10,917 nt of DNA from Saccoglossus kowalevskii (taxonomy: Eukaryota > Hemichordata > Enteropneusta > Harrimaniidae): contig NW_003109115.1 of NCBI RefSeq assembly GCF_000003605.2, positions 65,879-76,795 on the forward strand, in the 5' to 3' direction. A program made the translations under genes and the position numbers. Below the pieces are notes generated by a model. It had not been told where the DNA came from and did not search any database. It was given only the letters and a program-made list of their open reading frames with translations. Numbering within the stretch: position 1 is the stretch's first letter; each line of letters begins with the position of its first letter. Positions 1-7,500 of the stretch are shown one piece after another.

Positions 1-451
1 AGCGGCTGCCATTTGGCTATCGTTAATGAGATCATGAAACAAATGCACATACATATTTGTGACATGATGTATCTTGTGTGTGTGAAGTTTGAACTCGATC
101 AATCCAAGCATGTCACAGATACGGATCCAGAACTGAATTCTTTAAAACAAAATGGCCGCCAGTCGGCCATTTCGAACCCGATCCAAAAAAAAAAATGACG
201 TGCATCAAGGTCCTATTATGTTTAATGTATGTACCAAATTTGAACAAAATCCGTCCATGCATAACTGAGATCCGGGTCCGGAATGGTGAAAATGTGCGAT
301 TTTGATGCATTTTCGGCCTTAAAATGGCCGCTATTCGGCTATCGTTAATCGGATCATGAAAAAAATGCATGTGCATATGTCCCATATAATGTGTGATGTA
401 TGAGTGAAGTTTGAACTTAATCGGTCCATGCATGTTCGAGATACAGGTGAT

Positions 452-496
452 CACGGACGCACGGACGCACGGACGGACGGACGCACGGACGCACAC
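452..496 (+). repeat. (ACGG/ACGC)n microsatellite
   Basis: Interrupted tetranucleotide repeats of ACGG and ACGC follow directly after the last core monomer. A tetranucleotide tract at this position is a hallmark of pearl-type elements. The equivalent spot in the second element (5311-5335) keeps only a degenerate trace (CCGGACGTACGGGCAGACAG). Confidence 0.85.
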
Positions 497-509
497 AGGG
501 CAAAACATA

Positions 510-544
510 AGTCCCCGTTTTCGGACTGCGTCCGAACGGGGACT
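510..544 (+). repeat. 3' terminal hairpin of element 1
   Basis: Arm AGTCCCCGTTTTCGGAC pairs with GTCCGAACGGGGACT: 15 base pairs with a 2-nt TT bulge and a TGC loop. A 35-nt homologue occurs at 6270-6304, so it is a family feature and not chance. Terminal hairpins are typical of Helitron/Helentron 3' ends. Confidence 0.82.
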
Positions 545-555
545 AAAAATGTGTT

Positions 556-975
556 TTACAAAGTTTTGTAGAACATGGAAAATTTTTCATTTACAAATTT
601 AGCAAATCTATTCATAATAAAACTAAAACTTGAGCTTAATAGTTTTTCAAATTTGTCTTGTTTTGTCAGAATGCTCTCATCATATAGCGAAATTGTATCA
701 CAGAATCGTGAATGTGCATCCGATATGCCTTGATGGTTACATTCTATTAAAGCATGTACTTCATTTCCACCATTACAATGGATACAATTACTTGCCTCTA
801 GGGTAATTCCTAGATACCTCAGTCTTACTATTGGTAGAACATGTGCTGATATTCTGAATTTTGTAATGCTTGTTCTGCGATTGATATTCTTCACTTGTTC
901 TAAATATGGTTCAAATTCATATGTTGTTTTAAATTTGTTTTATGTGCATAGTTTATTATTGTGTAATTTAGTTTT
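556..975 (-). pseudogene. LINE reverse-transcriptase C-terminal fragment, decayed
   Basis: The minus-strand reading shows TTYEFEPYLEQVKNINRRTSITKFRISAH followed by RYLGITLEASNCIHCNG and NEVHALIECNH. This is the basic/aromatic 'LTKLRISAH...GRY...C-x2-C...E-x-HxLxxC' zinc-knuckle-like tail seen at the end of many invertebrate LINE ORF2 proteins. The frame extends upstream to 975 but carries an in-frame TAA at 940-942, and further upstream the frame is lost. It ends with a stop at 556-558, only 12 nt from the hairpin end of the pearl-like element. No RT catalytic motifs are present, so this is a 5'-truncated relic. The clade cannot be told from the fragment. The sequence described here does not run on past a single unbroken frame of about 112 residues. 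Confidence 0.72.
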
Positions 976-1142
976 CTAAATAGACCATAGCTATATATTG
1001 TCAATATATCATGTATTTTATTTTTGTTTTGATCCAGGAAGCAGCATCACAACTGTCAGTAATATCTTGTAGCTAGTTGACAAAAGAAGTTCATGTGTTA
1101 CCTTTGAGTTTTGACTTTCTGAGATAAAAGCACAGTGTACTG

Positions 1143-1302
1143 CAGGGGTTTCACAAATACATTTAATAGCAGGCCATCATCCTGTAACAACAGGCCAAAA
1201 ATAAAATAAAAAGGCTCTCAGCATTGCGAAGCGCTGCAGCGAGACCGTCGTAGCCTTACAGCAGGCCATTATGTCGGCGGCCGGCTCTTAACTAAACCCC
1301 TG
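1143..1302. mobile_element. 160-bp MITE with CAGGGGTTT / AAACCCCTG ends
   Basis: The perfect 9-bp terminal inverted repeats CAGGGGTTT (1143-1151) and AAACCCCTG (1294-1302) bound a GC-richer stretch with repeated AGGCCAT blocks. CAGGG-type ends are usual for hAT-superfamily MITEs. The flanks read CACAGTGTAC-TG on the left and CACAGTAC on the right, a possible target duplication altered by 2 nt. There is no coding capacity. It lies left of PRXL2C exon 6, in the last visible intron. Confidence 0.6.
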
Positions 1303-1428
1303 CACAGTACTAAGTGACTACAGTCTCTATTGATTATTCTGTTTTTATAATTTAGAATCTGTGAACAAATATGTAATAATATAACATATAACTGAAATAA
1401 CAGAATTTGCTACGACATTGGAACTAAC
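1303..1428. other. Intron sequence left of PRXL2C exon 6
   Basis: AT-rich sequence with no exon resembling the PRXL2C C-terminus on the minus strand. Nothing else is recognised. Confidence 0.6.
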
Positions 1429-1560
1429 CTGGTCCAACAATGAGTTGACCTCCTAATTGTTTAATATCACCATGGTAATCACCATGTAACATAGCTCGCC
1501 AAGTGCTTTTTATCAGTCCTCCAAATATAGACGACTTGACATGGGGACTATGTATGCTAC
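1429..1560 (-). CDS. PRXL2C: PRXL2C exon 6
   Basis: This exon is 132 nt with acceptor ACTTTGCAG and donor CCAG|GTTAGT. It encodes residues 142-184 with split Gly codons at both ends. SPHVKSSIFGGL and STWRAMLHGDYHGD match vertebrate SPHIKS and SLWRAV...DFQGD, and GGQLIVGPG matches the strand GGTLILGPG. The next exon should read like the family C-terminus (histidine- and arginine-rich, ending near a VGV). I searched positions 1-1428 on the minus strand and saw no such exon. Confidence 0.93.
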
Positions 1561-4500
1561 CTGCAAAGTACAGAAAAATACAAAAAAGGCATTATACAAT
1601 TCATGCAAATACTAAGTGAGCTATATTCAGTGAATTACAATTAAAGGCACAGGTAGGGTAAGTCATTTGGTAAGTCGTATTGAATGGGCGAATGGTACAT
1701 TAGGAGACGTTGTACACGCATGTCAAGTTGTTTGGTATGTCATGTGACATGGTACTGCACTGTTATTAAGCCAGGGAAAGAAGTAGGCCTCAGAACTATA
1801 TTTAAGCAGTGATATATGAGGATACAATATTATATACTGATTGAGTGGAAAAGGGCAAATAACACATGATATGTACATGTACATTCCTCTTCATAACAAT
1901 CACTAAAATAATAATTTTTCTATTCAAACAGTTTTCTAGAAAATTTCAAGAGCTTACATAACAACAGAGATTGCTGACATGATGCCAAAACAAAATTTTT
2001 AACCAGGAACTTGAACATAAACTCCCTATTCTAGCTCAATCAATGTGGTTTGGGTTGAAATAACAAATCAATCAAACTCTTCACCAATGCACTATAGCTC
2101 TATGTAGCAAGGCTCACTGGGAACAGCAAAATTCTCAGAGTTTCACACATCCTGAAATTTGTGTTAATTTTGGGAGCTTTTTGTTGAAATAAATTTAAAG
2201 TTTTACATTATTGTGCATTAATGTAATTGCATTATGACATAAAAACCTCTAATTCTGGTAGTGATGATTCATATCATGTCATAATGTCATGTGAGTTGTT
2301 AAGACAGGTGAGTGATACCATAATGTTGGAAATCACAACTTTACCCTGTAGTAGCAGATCACTAAAACTAAACCGCGTATGTCTTACCTTGAACTGAAGA
2401 ATGGTTCTTTAACTTCAATGCACTAAAAATGTTTTTTTCTTGATCTACATAAAGTTCATATGGAAAACCAGTTTCATTCTTGAATGCCTGAAAAGAAGAA
2501 ATGTCAGCATTTTGGGATACTTATGGAATCAGTAGTTGGTGTATTTGATTCATGAAATAGCATAAATCTACCGGGTAGTATCCATATTCCATGAAGGGTG
2601 ATCCCTGAATGTCTGGGTCTCAACATTCATTTTGGGAATTTACTTTGTTGGTCAACAAAACCTCTCAAAAAAGGTAACATAGGTAACATGTAAAGCATGT
2701 AAACATGTAAATGCCCGTTACATTATTACCAGTATTGTGACTTGGTATTATTCAACATTTTAATACTGGTAATGTGTACATACATAGTGTTGAATAATGT
2801 TAATATTACACGCATGAGTATTTTAAAATGGCACTTAAATTAATCAGATCAGAAGTAATAAAAAAAGACTGTACCTTGATATATTTCCATTCACTACAAC
2901 CAATCACAACCAGACGTACATTTGCATCCTAATAATAAATTAGTATTATGAAAACATTAGTTGTGTTTTCACTGGCGAACTTGATCCGGATCGAAACCGA
3001 GTTAATCTTCAATGTTTGTATAAGGATTAACAACAATGCGTTCATACTAGTACTGGACCCAGTCGACATATGCCTAAATCATGCCCTCATTCGATGGAGT
3101 GGTGACAGTTTTTAATCAAAATGGCCGGCGGCATGTCTGATCATTGGAACGGTCCAGCTGTCTTGTATTTTAATGTTGTTAAGTTTGCCAAAATTTTGAT
3201 ATCTGTCCAAACCTTTCTTGGTGTAGAAGTCTCTCCGGACGATACACTTGCCGCCATTTTTTGAGTTCGAATGAAAGGAATATGCAAACCTCTCTCTGGT
3301 TCGCCACTGGGGGCTGTTTCGGTACCACTAAAATGCGTTCCGACACACAAAAGTGGGCACGTGCTGAGTTAGATCTGGGCTTTCTAAGCGGACCGAGATA
3401 CGCAAAAACTCAGCACGTGCCAACTCGATCCCGACTGTTAGATTTCAGCACATCTCGAGGTTTAGCTCCATCTCAATCCGGATCGAGTTCTCCAGTGAGA
3501 ACACAGCTATTATCAGCCAATAACAGAGAAACCTTAATTAACATATGTTTTACAACAGGTTTCAGCATATGAAAATTAAGAGACCACATTTTTGGAAATT
3601 TAATTCCTACATCTACACTCAGAGAAGTCAAAACAAAACCCAAAGTATTCCAGTAGTACTAGTATTAAAAACATTTTAAGGTCCCATAGCAACCGTGTGT
3701 AAGGATGGCATCATCTACATGTACTAAGACTGTTGCCATTGTTTTCTTGTTGTTGCATTGATGTTAAAATACATGTATAAAGAATGCTATAACTCTGAGC
3801 AATCACCACGGCGATCCAACCACGAAGCTAATTATTAGGCAACAAGTCATTGTTAATGACACAGTCCCCATCCAAAATTTTGAGATCTGACATATCAATT
3901 TGATGCTGATGAAGTCATTGAGATTAGATTGAAACCATTAATAGGAGATGGATTTGTAAACAATTATGATTTAGTGCTTTTACATGAGAATTGGACATTG
4001 TTCAGTCATATTGAATCAAATTACAAAAATAATGTTCATGTTGATGTATCTATTGGTATACTGTCTTTGTACAAAATTTAAACAGAAATGTTCATTGCAT
4101 TCATGGGAGAGTAGGCATGGGTATCATGAAAAAAAATGGCCACCAGTCAGCCATATTAGTTTGAATCACAGAAAAAATATGACATGCAACTATAACCCAA
4201 TATGTATGATAATCATACCAACTTTGATCCAAATTGGCCTAGTCATCTCTGAGAAACAGCTCTGGACATGTAAAAATGACGATTTATAGTGCTTTTACAT
4301 ATAAATTGGGTGTCAGTCAGCCATATTGAATTGAATCACAAAAATAATGTTGGCGCGCATGTATCCATTGGTATACTATCTTTGTACAAAATTTAAACAG
4401 AAATGTTTATTGCATTCAAGAGAAAGTAGCATGGGTACCATGAAAAACAAAATGGCAGTCAGTCAGCCATATTTGTTCGAATCATGAAAAAAATATAACG

Positions 4501-7500
4501 TGCACCTATAACCCCATATGTATGATTAACATATCAACTTTGATCTAAATTGGCCTAGTTATCTTTGAGAAACAGCTCCAGACATGTAAAAAATGACGAT
4601 ATAACGTTTTTACAGGAAATTTGGGCGTCGCTCAGCCGTATTGAATCGAATCACAAAAATAATGATGGTGTAGTTGTATCTCTTGGTATACTATCTTTGT
4701 ACAAAATTTAAACAGAAACGTTCATGGCATTCAAGAGAAAGTAGCATGGGTACCATGAAAAACAAAATGGCTGCCAGTCAGCCATATTTGTTTGAATCAC
4801 GAAAAAAGTATGACATGCACCTATGACCAAATATGTATGATCATACCATACCCAATTTGATCCAAATCGGCCCAGTCATCTCTGAGAAACAGCTCCGGAC
4901 ATGTAAAAATGACGATTTAGTGCCTTTACATGAAATTTGGGTGTCGGCCAGCCATATTGAATTGAATCACAAACATAATGTTGGTGCGCATGTACCCCTT
5001 AGTATACTATCTTTGTACAAAATTTAAACAGAAACGTTCATTGTATTCAAGATAAGGTAGCATGGGTACCATGAAAAACAAAATGACGTGCACCTACAAT
5101 ATGTATGATCATCATACCAACTTTGATCCAAATTGGCCCAGTCATCTCTGAGAAACTGCTGCAGACACGTTTAGGTATCAGAAATAGCAAATTTTACATC
5201 CAAAATGACTGCTAGTCAGTGAAAAGTAACTTGACGCACATATGTAAGACATTATGTATTGTCTTCATGTAAAGTTTGAATAAAATTCGTTAATGGGTGT
5301 CCGAGATATAGCTCCGGACGTACGGGCAGACAGAACGAACCCAAATTAAGGTAGAGATGCAGTTTACCTGACAGGTATTTTAATTAGTTAATTAGGAAAC
5401 TAAGATGATCTCCCTTTTCCACAAAACTATATATTTTCGGAAAGCTTATTGTATGAATTTTAAAATGTTAGTATTTTTTTTTTTAGGGACCCTGTAGTTT
5501 GAAATATGCACAAAAATGTGCTTTTTTGGTCAAAAGTGATTTTAAAAAAATTAGCTTCTAAACCATGCTTCTGTTTCCTGTAAAAATTGGTTTATGGGTA
5601 CATCTGTTTACCATGAAGAAAGTGCCGTCTTGAAAACTGTCAGTTTTCCAAGGCAGCAGCTCAAATTTCACTACTTCAAGTTTATGCATAAATTAACACC
5701 CAGGCTAGTTGTCTGTACGATTGTTGTAACACTGTGCAACCAAAAACAATGCCCCGATGGCGTTTTGAAGATAAACACATTGTCAATCCTTTGTGAAAAT
5801 TTCAAAACAAAAGGTCAAAGCGTCTAGGAGCTATTTTTCTTTAAAGTTCTGGGATGTGCACTAAAAAGAAGCTGAGATAATTGCTAATTTGCATAACAAT
5901 TCACTCAGTAAGAAGTTTGCTAATGCTCATAATTAAAATGGCTGTAACAGTTCCAAATTTAAATGTATTATCGTTTTGTTAAAAGTTAAATATAGTGCAT
6001 AATATGGAGATCTCGTCATTTCTTTTTTTCACCATGTTTCTTTTTAATGATTCGTGTAAAGCCTTGCTAAACCTTGCTAAGCATTCAAAAGAGAGAATGT
6101 TTGCACCTGTTATCTATATTTTAAAATCGTTTTTTGAGTATGTTCCACTCACTATTTACAATTCTACAAAATTTTAACAGTCTATAGCCAAGACTGTTTG
6201 GATAATGAAAAAGCAAAAAAAAAAAAAAAAAACTCCCAAGTGCCCACAAACCTGCATCTCTACCTTAATAGTCCTCGTTTTCGGACTTTGTTCGAACAGG
6301 GACTAACAATACAAATCACAGCTGACAGGCAGGTTTTTATTAGAACCCCACATGATAGTTTAAAACCCAAAATACCTTGCCATTCACAATAGTTAATGTT
6401 CACATTATGTCATCACACAAGATATAATCCAATATAACATCTTAAACCGACAGAATACAAACATTACTAAAATTATAGCCAAGATATGGTGAGTATCACC
6501 TTTCTGTACACCATCATACTTAATATTTGCTCAGGAGTACACCATACTACGGTAACCATAATAATAAATTTGAATAAATCAAAACATTCCTATTTTGAAT
6601 TTGGCTTATACCTTAAATATAAATCAAAGAAAGCTTGGAAAGAACTCTCGTTTCATTGAAATGGAATAATTAGTACTTTAGATATCAGTGTGAAAGCTGA
6701 AAATTGGTTAATTATGCAAATTAGGTAATTAATATGTACAGATTTTAACCCACAATTAACCAGGTTCGTCTATTGTCCTACAGTATCCCATGTACAAAGT
6801 TTCATTGAAATGTGATGATTAGTATTTGAGATATCAGTGTGAAAGTTGAAAAATGGTTAATTATGCAAATTAATTGATTAATAAGCATAAATATTTACCA
6901 AAAAACTAATTGGATCTCTGCATAGTCCTGGATTCATTGAAATGTGATGATTAGTACTCAAGATATCAGTGGGAAAGCTGAAAATTAATTAATTATGCAA
7001 ATTAGGTAATTAATATGTACTGATATTACCCCAAAAACTATCAGCTCTGTGCAGTGTCCTATGACATCTATGTACCAAGTTTCATTGGAATGTGATGAAT
7101 TAATACTTGAGATATCAGTAGAAAAGCCGAAAATTTACCAACCATTATGCAAATTAGGTAATTATATTTACAGATTTTTACCCAAAACTGATCAAAACCT
7201 AGCATTTGTTCAGAGCAACTATGTACAAAGTGTTATCAAAATCCTATGAGTGGTTCTTTAGATATCAGTGGAACAGTCATGGAACAGCTAAAAATTAGCT
7301 AATTATCATGCAAATTAGGTAATTAATATGCATAGATTTTGACCAAAACCTAATCAAATCTGCACATTGGCCCAGACCATCTATGTATAAAGTTTCATCA
7401 AAACCCGATGTGTGGTTCATGGACACACATACACACATACACATACAGACATACTAACTGCAAAGACTCCCATTGTGTGCTTCACACACAGGAATTAAAA

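Larger units (their letters stand above)
1..544 (+). mobile_element. Pearl/CvA-like tandem-repeat element, 3' part (truncated by window edge)
   Basis: Three core monomers begin near positions 4, 153 and 325, each opening with a GGCNGCC...CGGC/TGGC block and holding a 'gaagTTTGAAC...ATCcgtCCATGcat...GAGAT' module. They are followed by an ACGG/ACGC microsatellite (452-496) and a terminal hairpin (510-544). This order (core repeats, microsatellite, 3' hairpin) matches the pearl/CvA elements of bivalves, which have been linked to non-autonomous Helentron/DINE-like rolling-circle elements. The 5' end is off the window. No protein is encoded; the short ORFs here are incidental. Confidence 0.72.
3846..6304 (+). 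mobile_element. Second pearl/CvA-like element, split by a nested insertion
   Basis: The proposed left end is a short palindrome GTCATT-GTT-AATGAC (3846-3860) followed by an AGTCCCC word. Core repeats of 315-bp dimers run from about 3965 to 5310, then a degenerate ACGG/CAGA tract (5311-5335). A 35-nt hairpin homologous to 510-544 closes it at 6270-6304. Between tract and hairpin sits a 0.92-kb nested element (5346-6268). The last monomer (about 5190-5310) resembles the last monomer of element 1. The right boundary is well supported; the left is inferred. The element has no coding capacity and lies in intron 3, antisense to PRXL2C. Confidence 0.68.

Noticed and set aside
113-508. 131-codon minus-strand open frame with Cys/Arg/Ser/Val repeats
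   Set aside because: It reads through the ACGG microsatellite and tandem monomers of the first element; the repetitive RASVRPCVRASV stretch is the microsatellite translated.
1-544. CRISPR-like or bacterial repeat array
   Set aside because: Repeats are ~150-170 bp, diverged and without spacers, and the context is an intron-containing animal gene.
3141-3572. Overlapping frames on both strands (69 and 103 codons)
   Set aside because: They lie inside the 552-bp TIR element, overlap each other and resemble no protein family.
3984-5027. Plus-strand frames of 101 and 64 codons sharing similar peptides
   Set aside because: They share segments because they are copies of the 315-bp tandem unit; the frame breaks in other units.
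5594-5827. 77-codon frame inside the TTAA-flanked element, possible transposase fragment
   Set aside because: No DDE motif or other recognisable signature, and too short to support a call.
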